Of a DNA stretch of 64,000 nucleotides, positions 31,894 through 42,274 are shown one piece after another (position 1 is the stretch's first letter; every line of letters starts with the position of its first letter). The notes under the pieces were generated by a model, which was given only the letters and a program-made list of their open reading frames with translations, searched no databases and was not told where the DNA came from. Position numbers and translations under genes: made by a program. This DNA is from Kluyvera genomosp. 1 (GTDB lineage Bacteria; Pseudomonadota; Gammaproteobacteria; Enterobacterales; Enterobacteriaceae), in contig NZ_LGHZ01000004.1 in the NCBI RefSeq assembly GCF_001266615.1, positions 248,001 through 312,000 of the forward strand, in the 5' to 3' direction.

Positions 31894-32604
31894 ATGGCCG
31901 TAACTTTTCCGGGCGTATGCGCCGTGGTGCCGGCAGCCGGATTTGGCCGCCGCATGCAAACGGATTGCCCAAAACAATATCTCTCAATCGGTAACAAAAC
32001 GATTCTTGAACACTCGGTGGATGCGCTGCTGGCTAATGCCCGCGTTCAGCGAGTGATTATCGCCGTCTCCCCCGGAGACGAACGCTTCCAGCAACTCTCT
32101 CTTGCCCAACATCCGCAGATTATCGTCGTTGACGGCGGCGCTGAACGTGCAGACTCCGTTTTAGCAGGCCTACGCGCCGCTATCGATGCGCCATGGGTGC
32201 TCGTACATGACGCTGCGCGCCCGTGTCTGCATCAGGATGATTTAGCGCGTTTGCTAAGCCTTAGCGAAACCAGCCGTGTTGGCGGTATTCTTGCCGCCCC
32301 CGTACGCGACACAATGAAACGCGCTGAACCAGGCAAAACAGCGATCGCCCATACGGTTGATCGTAACGATTTGTGGCATGCGCTGACGCCACAGTTTTTC
32401 CCTCGTGAATTATTGCTCGAGTGTCTGACTCGCGCATTGAACGAAGGGGCGACGATAACCGACGAAGCGTCAGCTTTAGAATATTGCGGCTTTCACCCCG
32501 AGTTGATTGCCGGACGTGCTGATAATATTAAAGTGACTCGCCCGGAAGACCTGGCGCTTGCTGAATTTTACCTCACCCGCACGGGTAACCCGGAGAAAGC
32601 ATAA
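31894..32604 (+). CDS. ispD: 2-C-methyl-D-erythritol 4-phosphate cytidylyltransferase
   Basis: A 236-residue enzyme of the non-mevalonate isoprenoid pathway that joins CTP and MEP. The nucleotide-binding motif [10 protein letters not shown], the block [13 protein letters not shown] and the C-terminal [15 protein letters not shown] are present. The ATG at 31894 gives the E. coli length; an upstream in-frame ATG inside ftsB is rejected. Its stop overlaps the ispF start. Confidence 0.96.
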   Translation: MAVTFPGVCAVVPAAGFGRRMQTDCPKQYLSIGNKTILEHSVDALLANARVQRVIIAVSPGDERFQQLSLAQHPQIIVVDGGAERADSVLAGLRAAIDAPWVLVHDAARPCLHQDDLARLLSLSETSRVGGILAAPVRDTMKRAEPGKTAIAHTVDRNDLWHALTPQFFPRELLLECLTRALNEGATITDEASALEYCGFHPELIAGRADNIKVTRPEDLALAEFYLTRTGNPEKA

Positions 32605-33083
32605 TGCGAATTGGACACGGTTTTGATGTACACGCCTTTGGAGGCGAAGGCCCAATTATTATTGGCGGCGTGCGTATCCCCTATGAAAAAGGGTTACTGG
32701 CACACTCTGACGGTGACGTTGCGCTCCATGCTCTGACCGATGCACTGCTGGGCGCCGCGGCGCTGGGGGATATCGGTAAACTGTTCCCTGACACCGATCC
32801 GGCCTTTAAAGGTGCGGACAGCCGCGCTCTGCTGCGTGAGGCGTGGAAGCGTGTACAGGCTAAGGGTTATACGCTGGGTAACGTTGATGTCACCATCATC
32901 GCTCAGGCGCCGAAAATGCTGCCACATATCCCGCAAATGCGCGTGTTTATTGCCGAAGACCTTGGCTGCCATATGGATGATGTCAACGTGAAAGCAACGA
33001 CCACCGAGAAGCTGGGCTTCACCGGCCGTGGGGAAGGTATTGCCTGTGAAGCTGTTGCGTTGCTGAATAAGGCGGCGTCATGA
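32604..33083 (+). CDS. ispF: 2-C-methyl-D-erythritol 2,4-cyclodiphosphate synthase
   Basis: A 159-residue trimeric zinc enzyme, two steps after IspD in isoprenoid synthesis. The metal ligands are D8, H10 (HGFDVH) and H42 ([11 protein letters not shown]). [15 protein letters not shown] is the C-terminal signature. It overlaps ispD by one base and truD by four bases. Confidence 0.97.
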   Translation: MRIGHGFDVHAFGGEGPIIIGGVRIPYEKGLLAHSDGDVALHALTDALLGAAALGDIGKLFPDTDPAFKGADSRALLREAWKRVQAKGYTLGNVDVTIIAQAPKMLPHIPQMRVFIAEDLGCHMDDVNVKATTTEKLGFTGRGEGIACEAVALLNKAAS

Positions 33084-34129
33084 TTGCGTTTGATTCATTG
33101 ACCTGGTTGCACGGCCAACCGCAGGGGACGGGTCTGTTGAAGGCCAACCCGGAAGATTTCCTCGTGGTTGAAGACTTAGGTTTTGAACCGGACGGCGAAG
33201 GCGAACATATTCTGGTTCGCATTCTGAAAAATGGCTGTAACACGCGATTTGTCGCTGATGCGCTGGCTAAATTCCTTAAAATACACGCTCGTGAAGTGAG
33301 CTTTGCTGGGCAAAAAGATAAGCATGCGGTCACTGAACAGTGGCTGTGTGCGCGAGTGCCGGGCAAAGAAATGCCGGATTTAACCCAGTTTCAGCTGGAA
33401 GGCTGTCAGGTACTGGAATATGCCCGCCATAAGCGTAAGCTGCGTTTAGGTGCGCTGAAAGGTAACCAGTTCACGCTGGTGCTGCGTGAAGTCAGGGGGC
33501 GCGACGATGTCGAAGCCCGTTTACAGGCGATTGTTGAACGCGGTGTACCTAACTACTTTGGCGCTCAGCGTTTCGGCATTGGCGGCAGTAACCTGTTGGG
33601 CGCGCTGCGCTGGGCGGAAAGCGGGGCCCCGGTTCGCGATCGTAATAAACGCAGTTTTTGGTTGTCGGCGGCCCGTAGCGCGTTGTTTAATCAGATTGTG
33701 AGTGAACGCCTAAAAAAACCGGACTTTAATCAAGTTGTTGACGGCGATGCGCTACAATTATCCGGGCGTGGCAGCTGGTTTGTCGCAAGCGTTGAAGAAC
33801 GGGAAACCCTGCAGGCTCGCGTCGACGCGCGTGAATTGATGATTACCGCAGCGCTGCCGGGTAGCGGCGACTGGGGAACCCAGCGCGATGCGCTGGAATT
33901 TGAAAAAACCGTGCTGGCTGAAGAAACCGCGCTGCAGTCCTTGCTGGAGCGTGAAAAAGTCGAGGCTGCTCGCCGCGCCATGCTGCTCTATCCGCAGCAA
34001 ATGAGCTGGAACTGGTGGGACGATGTCACTGTCGAACTGCGTTTCTGGCTCCCCGCCGGCAGCTTTGCAACCAGCGTGGTAAGGGAACTTATCAATACAA
34101 CAGGTGATTATGCGAATATTGCTGAGTAA
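33080..34129 (+). CDS. truD: tRNA pseudouridine(13) synthase TruD
   Basis: A 349-residue pseudouridine synthase acting on U13 of tRNA-Glu. The catalytic aspartate is D80 in [28 protein letters not shown] is a second conserved block. It overlaps ispF (ATGA) and extends 20 bases into surE, a compact arrangement shared with E. coli. Confidence 0.96.
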   Translation: MIAFDSLTWLHGQPQGTGLLKANPEDFLVVEDLGFEPDGEGEHILVRILKNGCNTRFVADALAKFLKIHAREVSFAGQKDKHAVTEQWLCARVPGKEMPDLTQFQLEGCQVLEYARHKRKLRLGALKGNQFTLVLREVRGRDDVEARLQAIVERGVPNYFGAQRFGIGGSNLLGALRWAESGAPVRDRNKRSFWLSAARSALFNQIVSERLKKPDFNQVVDGDALQLSGRGSWFVASVEERETLQARVDARELMITAALPGSGDWGTQRDALEFEKTVLAEETALQSLLEREKVEAARRAMLLYPQQMSWNWWDDVTVELRFWLPAGSFATSVVRELINTTGDYANIAE

Positions 34130-34871
34130 CGATGACGGGATTCATGCGCCAGGTATTCAGGCGTTGGCCAGAGCCTTACGGGAGTTTGCCGAGGTTCAGG
34201 TTGTTGCACCCGATCGTAACCGCAGTGGCGCATCAAATTCGCTGACCCTGGAGTCTTCGCTTCGTACCTTCACGTTTGATAATGGTGACATTGCCGTACA
34301 GATGGGCACGCCGACGGACTGCGTCTACCTGGGCGTTAATGCGCTCATGCGTCCGCGTCCGGATGTCGTGGTGTCCGGGATTAACGCCGGGCCAAATCTG
34401 GGCGATGATGTTATCTATTCCGGTACCGTGGCGGCTGCAATGGAAGGCCGTCATTTAGGTTTTCCCGCACTTGCCGTTTCGCTAAATGGTCATCAGCATT
34501 ATGCGACGGCAGCCGCCGTGACCTGTTCGCTGCTACGGGCGCTCGCCCGCGAACCGCTGCGCACCGGACGCATTCTGAACGTCAATGTTCCCGATTTGCC
34601 GCTCGACCAAATCAAAGGTATCCGCGTCACCCGCTGTGGCAGCCGCCATCCCGCGGATAAAGTGATTCCGCAGCAGGATCCGCGCGGGAATACGCTCTAC
34701 TGGATTGGTCCACCGGGCGCGCAATGCGATGCGGGTCCGGATACGGATTTTGCCGCCGTTGATGCGGGATATGTTTCCGTGACTCCGCTGCACGTAGATC
34801 TTACCGCCCATAGTGCGAATGAGGTGGTGTCCGATTGGCTGGAGCAGGCGAGGGTCGACGCGCAATGGTAG
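34110..34871 (+). CDS. surE: 5'/3'-nucleotidase SurE
   Basis: A 253-residue metal-dependent survival protein that dephosphorylates nucleotides and exopolyphosphate. The metal ligands lie in [12 protein letters not shown] at the N-terminus, with RSGASNSLT and [12 protein letters not shown] downstream. The ATG at 34110 gives the E. coli length. It belongs to the surE-pcm-nlpD-rpoS stationary-phase group. Confidence 0.95.
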   Translation: MRILLSNDDGIHAPGIQALARALREFAEVQVVAPDRNRSGASNSLTLESSLRTFTFDNGDIAVQMGTPTDCVYLGVNALMRPRPDVVVSGINAGPNLGDDVIYSGTVAAAMEGRHLGFPALAVSLNGHQHYATAAAVTCSLLRALAREPLRTGRILNVNVPDLPLDQIKGIRVTRCGSRHPADKVIPQQDPRGNTLYWIGPPGAQCDAGPDTDFAAVDAGYVSVTPLHVDLTAHSANEVVSDWLEQARVDAQW

Positions 34872-35494
34872 TTAGCAAACGCATCCAGAGTCTGTTGAAT
34901 CAGCTTCATCAGCTTGGCATCCGCGATGAGCGGGTGCTAGATGCATTGGCGCAAGTGCCGCGTGAAAAGTTTATTGATGAAGCGTTTGAACACAGCGCGT
35001 GGGATAACGTGGCGCTGCCCATTGGGATGGGACAGACCATTTCGCAGCCGTATATGGTGGCGCGTATGACCGAACTGCTGGAGTTGACGCCAGAGTCGAG
35101 AGTGCTGGAGATTGGCACCGGCTCGGGCTATCAAACGGCGATTCTGGCGCATCTGGTTCACCACGTCTGCTCGGTAGAGCGGATTAAAAGTCTGCAATGG
35201 CACGCAAGGCGTCGCCTGAAGCAGCTTGATTTGCATAATGTATCTACCCGTCATGGTGATGGTTGGCTGGGGTGGCAGGCTCGCGCTCCATTTGATGCCA
35301 TTATCGTGACGGCGGCACCGCCGGAGATCCCGGTTGCACTGATGTCGCAGCTGGATGAAGGCGGCATTCTCGTTTTGCCCGTGGGCGATGATCAGCAATA
35401 TTTGAAACGCGTTCATCGGCGGGGAGGCGAATTCATTATTGATACCGTCGAGGCCGTTCGCTTCGTTCCTCTCGTGAAGGGGGAACTGGCCTGA
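34865..35494 (+). CDS. pcm: Protein-L-isoaspartate O-methyltransferase
   Basis: A 209-residue SAM-dependent enzyme that starts repair of isoaspartyl damage in aged proteins. The SAM motif is [16 protein letters not shown], preceded by [12 protein letters not shown], the substrate-binding stretch. It starts at an ATG overlapping the end of surE by seven bases. An in-frame ATG 30 bases upstream lacks homology. Confidence 0.95.
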   Translation: MVVSKRIQSLLNQLHQLGIRDERVLDALAQVPREKFIDEAFEHSAWDNVALPIGMGQTISQPYMVARMTELLELTPESRVLEIGTGSGYQTAILAHLVHHVCSVERIKSLQWHARRRLKQLDLHNVSTRHGDGWLGWQARAPFDAIIVTAAPPEIPVALMSQLDEGGILVLPVGDDQQYLKRVHRRGGEFIIDTVEAVRFVPLVKGELA

Positions 35495-35616
35495 GACCCG
35501 GATTTTTCTGAGAGTTTTCGGCTCGATTCAGCGTATGGTGAACACATTTTCCAGTGTTCATGACGTGCGTTGCGCGGTATTAAGTCACTGGCAGTTAACC
35601 TATTCCTGGGGGATAA

Positions 35617-36768
35617 ATGAGCGCGGGAAGCCCTAAATTTACCGTTAATCGTGTAGTGGCGTTGTCACTGATTTCACTTTGGCTGGCCGGTTGTTCTTCA
35701 TCGAATAACGCACCAGCGCCAGTTAGCTCCGTCAACAGCAACAGTAACGGCTCTGGCAGCACGAGTTCCGGCATGCTGATTACGCCGCCACCTAAAATGG
35801 GCAGCACGGCGCAGTCAACACCTCAGATTCAACCGGTACAGCCGGTTCAGACGCAACAGATTCAACCTCAGCAGCGCGTTGTTCAGCCGGTCGCACAGCA
35901 GCCGGTACAAATGGAAAATGGCCATATCGTCTATAACCGTAAATACGGTGATATTCCAAAGGGCAGCTACGCGGGCGGCAGCACCTATACGGTGAAGCAT
36001 GGTGATACGCTGTTCTACATTGCCTGGGTGACCGGCAACGACTTCCGCGACCTGGCGCAGCGTAACAATGTCGCCGCACCTTACGCGTTGAACGTCGGCC
36101 AGGTGCTGCAGGTTGGCAATGCCTCCGGCCAGCCGATTACCGGCAATAACCCGGTGGCTGTAGCCAGTGCGCAGACCAGTAGCGGAAATTCCGGATTAGT
36201 CTCAAAACCTGCACAAAATTCAACCGGAGCTGTTGCGTCGACTTCGACAATTACGTATTCTGAGGATTCAGGTGAACAAAGTGCTAATAAAATGTTGCCT
36301 AATAACAAGCCTGCGACGACTGTCACAGCGCCTGTAACGGCCCCAACCACGAGCACAACCGTAGCGACTGCCAGCAGTACATCAACCAGTTCGCCAATCT
36401 CTTCCTGGCGCTGGCCTACTGACGGCAAGATTATCGAAAACTTTAGCGGCACCGACGGTGGCAACAAAGGTATCGATATTGCGGGCAGTAAAGGACAGGC
36501 AATCGTCGCAACCGCCGATGGGCGCGTCGTCTATGCCGGTAACGCACTGCGCGGCTACGGTAATCTTATTATCATCAAACACAACGATGATTACCTGAGT
36601 GCTTACGCTCATAACGATACGATGCTGGTAAAAGAGCAACAAGATATCAAGGCGGGGCAGAAAATCGCTACCATGGGTAGCACAGGAACAAGTTCGACAC
36701 GTTTGCATTTTGAAATTCGTTACAAGGGGAAATCCGTCAACCCGCTGCAGTATTTACCGCAGCGATAA
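35617..36768 (+). CDS. nlpD: NlpD, murein hydrolase activator lipoprotein
   Basis: A 383-residue outer-membrane lipoprotein that activates the amidase AmiC at the septum. The lipobox is LAGC after an N-terminal signal segment. A Gln/Pro-rich linker, a LysM domain ([17 protein letters not shown]), a Ser/Thr-rich spacer and a C-terminal degenerate M23 domain ([20 protein letters not shown]) follow. In E. coli the main rpoS promoter lies inside nlpD, and the same is likely here. Confidence 0.95.
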   Translation: MSAGSPKFTVNRVVALSLISLWLAGCSSSNNAPAPVSSVNSNSNGSGSTSSGMLITPPPKMGSTAQSTPQIQPVQPVQTQQIQPQQRVVQPVAQQPVQMENGHIVYNRKYGDIPKGSYAGGSTYTVKHGDTLFYIAWVTGNDFRDLAQRNNVAAPYALNVGQVLQVGNASGQPITGNNPVAVASAQTSSGNSGLVSKPAQNSTGAVASTSTITYSEDSGEQSANKMLPNNKPATTVTAPVTAPTTSTTVATASSTSTSSPISSWRWPTDGKIIENFSGTDGGNKGIDIAGSKGQAIVATADGRVVYAGNALRGYGNLIIIKHNDDYLSAYAHNDTMLVKEQQDIKAGQKIATMGSTGTSSTRLHFEIRYKGKSVNPLQYLPQR

Positions 36769-36883
36769 TTCGGCAAAGTACTTCACATGAACGCTTTCAG
36801 GTGGCGTCGGCAGCCGCAGGGGCTACCTGAAAAGTGACATGATAAGGTGCATTGCCTGGGGATCACGGGTAGGAGCCACCTTA

Positions 36884-37876
36884 ATGAGTCAGAATACGCT
36901 GAAAGTTCATGATTTAAATGAAGATGCGGAGTTTGATGAGAATGGAGCAGAGACTTTCGATGAGAAAGTCCTGAATGAAGAGGAACCCAGTGACAGCGAA
37001 CTCGCCGAAGAGGAGCTACTTTCGCAGGGTGCCACTCAACGTGTACTCGATGCGACTCAGCTTTATCTGGGTGAGATCGGTTATTCTCCATTATTAACCG
37101 CAGAAGAAGAAGTCTACTTTGCTCGCCGTGCTCTGCGTGGCGATGTCGCCTCACGCCGCCGGATGATTGAAAGTAACCTTCGTCTGGTAGTGAAAATTGC
37201 TCGCCGCTATGGCAATCGTGGTCTGGCTCTGCTGGATCTTATCGAAGAGGGCAACCTGGGGCTGATTCGTGCCGTAGAGAAGTTCGACCCGGAGCGTGGG
37301 TTCCGCTTTTCGACCTATGCCACGTGGTGGATCCGTCAGACTATTGAACGGGCTATCATGAACCAAACCCGTACAATCCGTCTGCCAATCCATATCGTTA
37401 AAGAACTGAACGTCTATTTGCGTACCGCGCGTGAACTGTCGCATAAACTGGATCACGAGCCGAGCGCCGAAGAGATAGCTGAACAGCTCGATAAGCCCGT
37501 TGATGACGTTAGCCGGATGCTGCGTCTTAATGAACGCATCACCTCAGTTGATACGCCTTTGGGCGGGGATTCTGAGAAAGCGCTGCTGGATATCCTGGCC
37601 GATGAAAATGAAAACGGCCCGGAAGACACCACGCAGGACGATGATATGAAACAAAGCATCGTCAAATGGCTGTTCGAACTGAACGCCAAGCAGCGTGAAG
37701 TGCTGGCGCGTCGTTTTGGCCTGCTGGGCTATGAAGCGGCAACCCTTGAAGATGTGGGCCGTGAAATCGGTCTGACCCGCGAACGCGTACGTCAGATTCA
37801 GGTTGAAGGTCTGCGCCGTCTGCGGGAAATCCTGCAGGGTCAGGGGCTTAATATTGAAGCGCTGTTCCGCGAGTAA
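36884..37876 (+). CDS. rpoS: RNA polymerase sigma factor RpoS
   Basis: A 330-residue general stress and stationary-phase sigma factor, colinear with E. coli RpoS. Region 2 ([37 protein letters not shown]), region 3 and the region 4 helix-turn-helix ([20 protein letters not shown]) are intact. The untranslated bases GATCACGGGTAGGAGCCACC just before the ATG are conserved with E. coli, where the leader fold controls translation through sRNAs and Hfq. Many laboratory lineages carry rpoS lesions; none is visible here. Confidence 0.98.
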   Translation: MSQNTLKVHDLNEDAEFDENGAETFDEKVLNEEEPSDSELAEEELLSQGATQRVLDATQLYLGEIGYSPLLTAEEEVYFARRALRGDVASRRRMIESNLRLVVKIARRYGNRGLALLDLIEEGNLGLIRAVEKFDPERGFRFSTYATWWIRQTIERAIMNQTRTIRLPIHIVKELNVYLRTARELSHKLDHEPSAEEIAEQLDKPVDDVSRMLRLNERITSVDTPLGGDSEKALLDILADENENGPEDTTQDDDMKQSIVKWLFELNAKQREVLARRFGLLGYEAATLEDVGREIGLTRERVRQIQVEGLRRLREILQGQGLNIEALFRE

Positions 37877-37889
37877 GTGAACATTCGTC

Positions 37890-37923
37890 AAAAAGGCCAG
37901 TCATCGACTGGCCTTTTTCTTTT
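37890..37923 (+). terminator. rpoS terminator
   Basis: AAAAAGGCCAGTC and GACTGGCCTTTTT pair perfectly around ATC and run into TTTTTCTTTT. It lies 14 bases after the rpoS stop. Confidence 0.93.
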
Positions 37924-37979
37924 GTCGCACGAGATTTCTGATTGCCCATAACTTGGTGGCCGACGAAAGACAGGGTCTT

Positions 37980-38384
37980 TTAGCTCATCATTTTTCGAAC
38001 CAGCCGCGTAAACTGTGCGCGTTCTTCATCGCTTAATCTGCCAAGAAACTCCTCATCAACGCCGTTGCCGATAGGCTTACTGGCATTGAGCAGCGCTTCA
38101 CCTTCCGCAGTGAGAAAGACAAATCGCCGGCGTTTGTCCGCCGGGTCGTGCTCGCGCTTGACCAAATTCCGGCTTTCCATCCGGCTCAGCATCTCTGCCA
38201 GGGTAGCTTTTGTGCTGACGGCCACTTCGGTGAGTTCGACCTGCTCAATACCCGGATGTTCGGCAATGGAGCGCATAACCGCATATTGGGGTTTGGTCAG
38301 CTCCGGCAATTCGTGCTGCCAGCGCGCCGTATGCTGCTGAAAAAGCTGGCGTAGCAGGTGAAATGCTTCGTTTCTTAACTCCAT
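37980..38384 (-). CDS. hosA: MarR-family repressor HosA
   Basis: A 134-residue winged-helix protein matching HosA of non-K-12 E. coli (RQLFQQHTARWQHELP, then TKPQYAVMRSIAEHPGI, and the DNA-recognition stretch VSTKATLAEMLSRME). HosA is known to repress a hydroxyarylic acid decarboxylase operon and to release DNA when it binds 4-hydroxybenzoate. Here it is divergent from exactly such an operon, and two palindromic sites lie between (38468-38483, 38525-38540). Confidence 0.9.
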   Translation of the reverse strand: MELRNEAFHLLRQLFQQHTARWQHELPELTKPQYAVMRSIAEHPGIEQVELTEVAVSTKATLAEMLSRMESRNLVKREHDPADKRRRFVFLTAEGEALLNASKPIGNGVDEEFLGRLSDEERAQFTRLVRKMMS

Positions 38385-38467
38385 GAAAACCCCATCTTCA
38401 AAAACATGTTCTTTATGATAGCCGCTCCTGCCATCTTTTTTAATCCTCCATCTTTGAGCTTTAAGTG

Positions 38468-38483
38468 CGATCGTGTACGAACG
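38468..38483. promoter_or_regulatory. Candidate HosA operator 1
   Basis: CGATCGTGTACGAACG matches the reverse complement of the perfect operator at 38525-38540 at 13 of 16 positions and has a TCGT/ACGA dyad. It lies in the hosA-ecdB intergenic region, 84 bases upstream of the hosA start on the minus strand. Confidence 0.6.
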
Positions 38484-38524
38484 ATATTGCCATCGACGAT
38501 ATTCAGGCGTATTTTCATTTTAAA

Positions 38525-38540
38525 TGTTCGTACACGAACA
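38525..38540. promoter_or_regulatory. Candidate HosA operator 2
   Basis: TGTTCGTACACGAACA is a perfect inverted repeat with 7-bp arms and an AC centre, ending 15 bases before the ecdB ATG. The size fits a MarR dimer site, and it resembles the TTCGTATACGAA-type operator reported for HosA as I recall it. Occupancy would block ecdB transcription. Confidence 0.72.
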
Positions 38541-38555
38541 AATTTAGAGGTAAGT

Positions 38556-39146
38556 ATGAGAGTGATTGTTGGAATGACCGGTGCGACCGGCGCGCCGCTC
38601 GGTGTGGCTCTACTCCAGGCACTGCGTGACATGCCGGATGTAGAAACCCACCTGGTGATGTCGAAATGGGCCAAAACGACAATTGAGCTTGAGACCCCGT
38701 ATAGCGTCCGCGATGTCACCGACCTGGCCGATTTTTCCCACAGCCCCGCCGATCAGGCCGCCATTATCTCATCGGGTTCATTTCGTACCGACGGCATGAT
38801 TGTTATCCCGTGCAGCATGAAAACGCTGGCGGGGATCCGTGCTGGATATGCTGAGGGACTGGTAGGGCGCGCAGCCGATGTGGTGCTCAAAGAAGGGCGC
38901 AAGCTGGTGTTAGTGCCGCGTGAAATGCCACTCAGCACCATTCATTTGGAAAACATGCTGGCGCTCTCGCGCATGGGGGTGGCGATGGTGCCGCCTATGC
39001 CCGCGTATTACAACCATCCGCAGACCATTGATGATGTCACGCATCACGTTGTTACGCGGGTGCTGGATCAGTTTGGCCTTGAACACCGTCAGGCACGGCG
39101 CTGGAGCGGGTTACGGGCTGAGAAATTGTCACAGGAGAATGCATAA
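38556..39146 (+). CDS. ecdB: Flavin prenyltransferase-type subunit B of hydroxyarylic acid decarboxylase
   Basis: A 196-residue UbiX/Pad1-family protein (VIVGMTGATGAPLGVALLQ, then PCSMKTLAGI and PREMPLSTIHLENML). Such proteins make prenylated FMN, the cofactor of the UbiD-type decarboxylase encoded next door. The ATG at 38556 follows AGAGG; 50 in-frame upstream codons run through the operator and are rejected. Its stop overlaps the ecdC start. Other names in use are vdcB, kpdB and bsdB. Confidence 0.92.
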   Translation: MRVIVGMTGATGAPLGVALLQALRDMPDVETHLVMSKWAKTTIELETPYSVRDVTDLADFSHSPADQAAIISSGSFRTDGMIVIPCSMKTLAGIRAGYAEGLVGRAADVVLKEGRKLVLVPREMPLSTIHLENMLALSRMGVAMVPPMPAYYNHPQTIDDVTHHVVTRVLDQFGLEHRQARRWSGLRAEKLSQENA

Positions 39147-40573
39147 TGGCTTTTGATGATTTACGCAGTTTTTTGCAAGCGCTGGAAGATCAGGGGCAAC
39201 TGCTCAAAATCAGTGAAGAGGTAAATGCGGAGCCGGATCTGGCGGCCGCGGCCAACGCAACGGGACGTATTGGTGACGGTGCGCCGGCGCTGTGGTTCGA
39301 TAATATTCGTGGCTTTACCGATGCGCGCGTGGCGCTGAATACCATTGGATCGTGGCAGAACCATGCGATCTCGATGGGCCTGCCGATGAACACGCCGGTC
39401 AAAAAACAGATCGATGAATTTATCCGCCGCTGGGACCATTTCCCGATTGCGCCAGAACGTCGTGCCAACCCGGCCTGGGCTGAGAATACCGTCGATGGTG
39501 AAGAGATTAACCTGTTTGATATCCTGCCGCTGTTTCGCTTGAACGACGGTGATGGTGGTTTTTATCTCGATAAGGCCTGCGTAGTGTCACGCGATCCGCT
39601 TGATCCGGATAACTTCGGCAAACAGAACGTCGGTATTTACCGGATGGAAGTGAAGGGCAAACGTAAGCTCGGCTTGCAGCCCGTGCCGATGCACGATATC
39701 GCGCTGCATCTGCATAAAGCTGAAGAACGTGGGGAAGACTTGCCCATTGCCATCACCCTCGGTAACGATCCGATCATCACCTTGATGGGGGCGACTCCGC
39801 TGAAATACGACCAGTCAGAATATGAGATGGCCGGTGCGCTGCGTGAAAGCCCGTACCCGATTGCCACCGCACCGCTGACCGGCTTTGATGTCCCGTGGGG
39901 TTCAGAAGTGATCCTGGAAGGGGTGATTGAAGGGCGTAAACGTGAGATTGAAGGGCCGTTTGGCGAGTTCACTGGTCACTATTCGGGCGGCCGTAACATG
40001 ACGGTGGTCCGTATCGATAAAGTCTCTTATCGTACTAAACCTATTTTTGAATCCCTCTATCTGGGGATGCCGTGGACCGAGATTGACTACCTGATGGGCC
40101 CGGCCACCTGCGTACCGCTGTATCAGCAGCTGAAAGCAGAATTCCCCGAAGTACAGGCGGTTAACGCGATGTACACCCACGGCCTGCTGGCAATTATCTC
40201 GACCAAAAAACGCTATGGTGGCTTTGCCCGTGCGGTTGGGCTGCGCGCCATGACTACGCCGCACGGTCTGGGCTACGTGAAAATGGTGATTATGGTTGAT
40301 GAAGATGTCGACCCGTTCAACCTGCCGCAGGTGATGTGGGCGCTGTCGTCGAAAGTTAACCCGGCGGGCGATCTTGTCCAGCTGCCGAATATGTCCGTGC
40401 TGGAACTGGACCCTGGCTCAAGCCCTGCGGGGATCACCGATAAGATGATTATTGACGCGACCACACCGGTTGCGCCGGACAATCGTGGCCACTACAGCCA
40501 GCCGGTACAGGATCTGCCTGAAACCAAAGCCTGGGCTGAAAAACTGACCGCTATGCTGGCTAACCGTAAGTAA
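39146..40573 (+). CDS. ecdC: UbiD-family hydroxyarylic acid decarboxylase subunit C
   Basis: A 475-residue UbiD-family catalytic subunit for non-oxidative decarboxylation of 4-hydroxybenzoate, vanillate or related acids. The prFMN-binding region NVGIYRMEVKGKRKLGLQP, the active-site ExxxR-type stretch in EGPFGEFTGHYSGG, and PHGLGYVKMVIMVDEDVDP are visible. Translation is coupled to ecdB and ecdD follows ten bases downstream. The substrate is inferred from the HosA pairing. Confidence 0.93.
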   Translation: MAFDDLRSFLQALEDQGQLLKISEEVNAEPDLAAAANATGRIGDGAPALWFDNIRGFTDARVALNTIGSWQNHAISMGLPMNTPVKKQIDEFIRRWDHFPIAPERRANPAWAENTVDGEEINLFDILPLFRLNDGDGGFYLDKACVVSRDPLDPDNFGKQNVGIYRMEVKGKRKLGLQPVPMHDIALHLHKAEERGEDLPIAITLGNDPIITLMGATPLKYDQSEYEMAGALRESPYPIATAPLTGFDVPWGSEVILEGVIEGRKREIEGPFGEFTGHYSGGRNMTVVRIDKVSYRTKPIFESLYLGMPWTEIDYLMGPATCVPLYQQLKAEFPEVQAVNAMYTHGLLAIISTKKRYGGFARAVGLRAMTTPHGLGYVKMVIMVDEDVDPFNLPQVMWALSSKVNPAGDLVQLPNMSVLELDPGSSPAGITDKMIIDATTPVAPDNRGHYSQPVQDLPETKAWAEKLTAMLANRK

Positions 40574-40583
40574 GGAGGAAAAG

Positions 40584-40820
40584 ATGATTTGTCCACGTTG
40601 CGCCGATGAACATATTGAAGTGATGGCGAAATCGCCTGTAAAAGATGTCTGGACTGTCTATCAGTGCCAGCACTGCCTGTACACCTGGCGCGATACCGAG
40701 CCGCTGCGTCGCACCAGCCGTGAGCACTATCCGGAAGCTTTCCGCATGACGCAGAAGGATATCGATGAAGCCCCGATGGTGCCGAGTATCCCGCCGCTGT
40801 TAGCGCAGGATAAACGCTAA
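40584..40820 (+). CDS. ecdD: Small subunit D of hydroxyarylic acid decarboxylase
   Basis: A 78-residue protein with two CxxC pairs (ICPRCADEH and YQCQHCLYTW), suggesting a zinc knuckle. It matches VdcD/BsdD/EcdD, the small third component of these decarboxylases, whose precise role is unclear. AAGGAGG precedes the ATG. It is the last gene of ecdBCD. Confidence 0.92.
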   Translation: MICPRCADEHIEVMAKSPVKDVWTVYQCQHCLYTWRDTEPLRRTSREHYPEAFRMTQKDIDEAPMVPSIPPLLAQDKR

Positions 40821-40828
40821 GTTAACCA

Positions 40829-40858
40829 GCCACTCCACACGATAGCGTATGGAGTGGC
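40829..40858. terminator. Hairpin between convergent ecdD and ghxQ
   Basis: GCCACTCCA and TGGAGTGGC form a perfect 9-bp stem with a partly paired 12-base interior. It ends seven bases before the ghxQ stop on the minus strand and probably terminates both transcripts. Confidence 0.7.
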
Positions 40859-40865
40859 CATCGCA

Positions 40866-42233
40866 TTAAATTGCCCATCCCCCCGCGTAAAACGCCACCA
40901 GAGCAACCGCGATAATCACCGTGCCGATATTGAGTTTTTGCCACTCACGCGCGGCCAGTCGCCCAATCACCAGGGTAACAAACCCCAGCATAATCCCGGT
41001 CACAATATTGCAGGTCAGGACGATAAAGACTGCGCAAACTAACCCCGACATCGCATCAATAAAATCATTGAAATCAAGCTTTGACACGTTGCTCAGCATC
41101 AACAGGCCGACGTACATCAGTGCCGGCGCAGTGGCATAACTTGGGATCAGGAATGAGAGCGGTGAGAGGAAGAGAATCACCAGGAACAGGCCGCCAACCA
41201 CGGTAGCCGTTAACCCGGTTTTTCCGCCAGCAGCAGTCCCCGCCGCCGACTCAATGTACACGGCGGCCGGAGCAGCTCCCACCAGGCCCGAGAAGACGGA
41301 ACTGATGGAGTCACTGGTCAGCGCTTTACCGCCGTTGATTATCTGGTTGTTCTTATCCAGCAAATTGGCCTGACCAGCAACCGCGCGGATAGTGCCGGTT
41401 GCGTCAAAGACTGCGGTCATGACCAGCGCCAGTACGCTCGGTAAAATGGTTGGATTGAGTGCGCCCATGATATCAAGGCTGAAAATTAAGGAGTTGCCGT
41501 CGGCATCGCTGAGGCTCGGAATCGCGACAAGGCCATGATATTTCACCTCAGGATCAAAAATAAGGCCGATAATCGAGATAAGAATAATAACCAGCAGAAT
41601 TCCACCGGGGACCCGGCACTTCTCCAGACCAAAAATCACCGCCAGGCCGAGCAGGCTCATAATGACGGGGAATGAATCAAAGGCACCAAGGGCGACGGGC
41701 AATCCCTCCAGTGGGTTTTTAATCACCATTCCCACTCCATTTGCCGCGATCAGCAGGAGAAACAGCCCAATGCCAATCCCGGTACCATGCGCGATGCCCA
41801 TCGGCAAATTACGCAGAATCCAGGTACGCACGCCGGTGACGGAAATCGCGGTAAAGATAACGCCCATCAGGAAAACGGCGCCGAGGGCCACGGGGACGCT
41901 AATGTGTTGTCCAAGGACCAGGCTAAACGCGGTAAAAGCGGTCAGTGAGATGGCGCAGCCGATCGCCATAGGCAGGTTCGCCCACAGGCCCATTAACAGC
42001 GAGCCAAAGCCCGCCACCAGGCAAGTGGAGACAAATACCGCTCCGGGCGGAAAACCGGCCTTGCCCAGCATGCTAGGAACAACGATGACGGAATACACCA
42101 TGGCTAAAAACGTGGTGAGCCCAGCGAGGATCTCCTGGCGGACGCTACTGCCGCGTGCGGAGATGTGAAAAAAATTATCTAACGCACCGTGCAATGATGA
42201 GGAAGCGGGAGTTTGATGCATTTCTCCAGACAT
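40866..42233 (-). CDS. ghxQ: Guanine/hypoxanthine permease GhxQ
   Basis: A 455-residue AzgA-type NCS2 purine:H+ symporter, the same length as E. coli GhxQ (YgfQ). Typical stretches are [30 protein letters not shown] and [21 protein letters not shown]. It has about 13-14 membrane segments. It is the last gene of the minus-strand purine cluster, following guaD. Confidence 0.94.
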   Translation of the reverse strand: MSGEMHQTPASSSLHGALDNFFHISARGSSVRQEILAGLTTFLAMVYSVIVVPSMLGKAGFPPGAVFVSTCLVAGFGSLLMGLWANLPMAIGCAISLTAFTAFSLVLGQHISVPVALGAVFLMGVIFTAISVTGVRTWILRNLPMGIAHGTGIGIGLFLLLIAANGVGMVIKNPLEGLPVALGAFDSFPVIMSLLGLAVIFGLEKCRVPGGILLVIILISIIGLIFDPEVKYHGLVAIPSLSDADGNSLIFSLDIMGALNPTILPSVLALVMTAVFDATGTIRAVAGQANLLDKNNQIINGGKALTSDSISSVFSGLVGAAPAAVYIESAAGTAAGGKTGLTATVVGGLFLVILFLSPLSFLIPSYATAPALMYVGLLMLSNVSKLDFNDFIDAMSGLVCAVFIVLTCNIVTGIMLGFVTLVIGRLAAREWQKLNIGTVIIAVALVAFYAGGWAI

Positions 42234-42274
42234 AATGGTGCCCTCAAAGAGTGTGAGTAGGGGTTTACAATGAG

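Noticed and set aside
34697-34909. Minus-strand frames across surE/pcm
   Set aside because: These are shadows of overlapping, well-identified genes on the plus strand.
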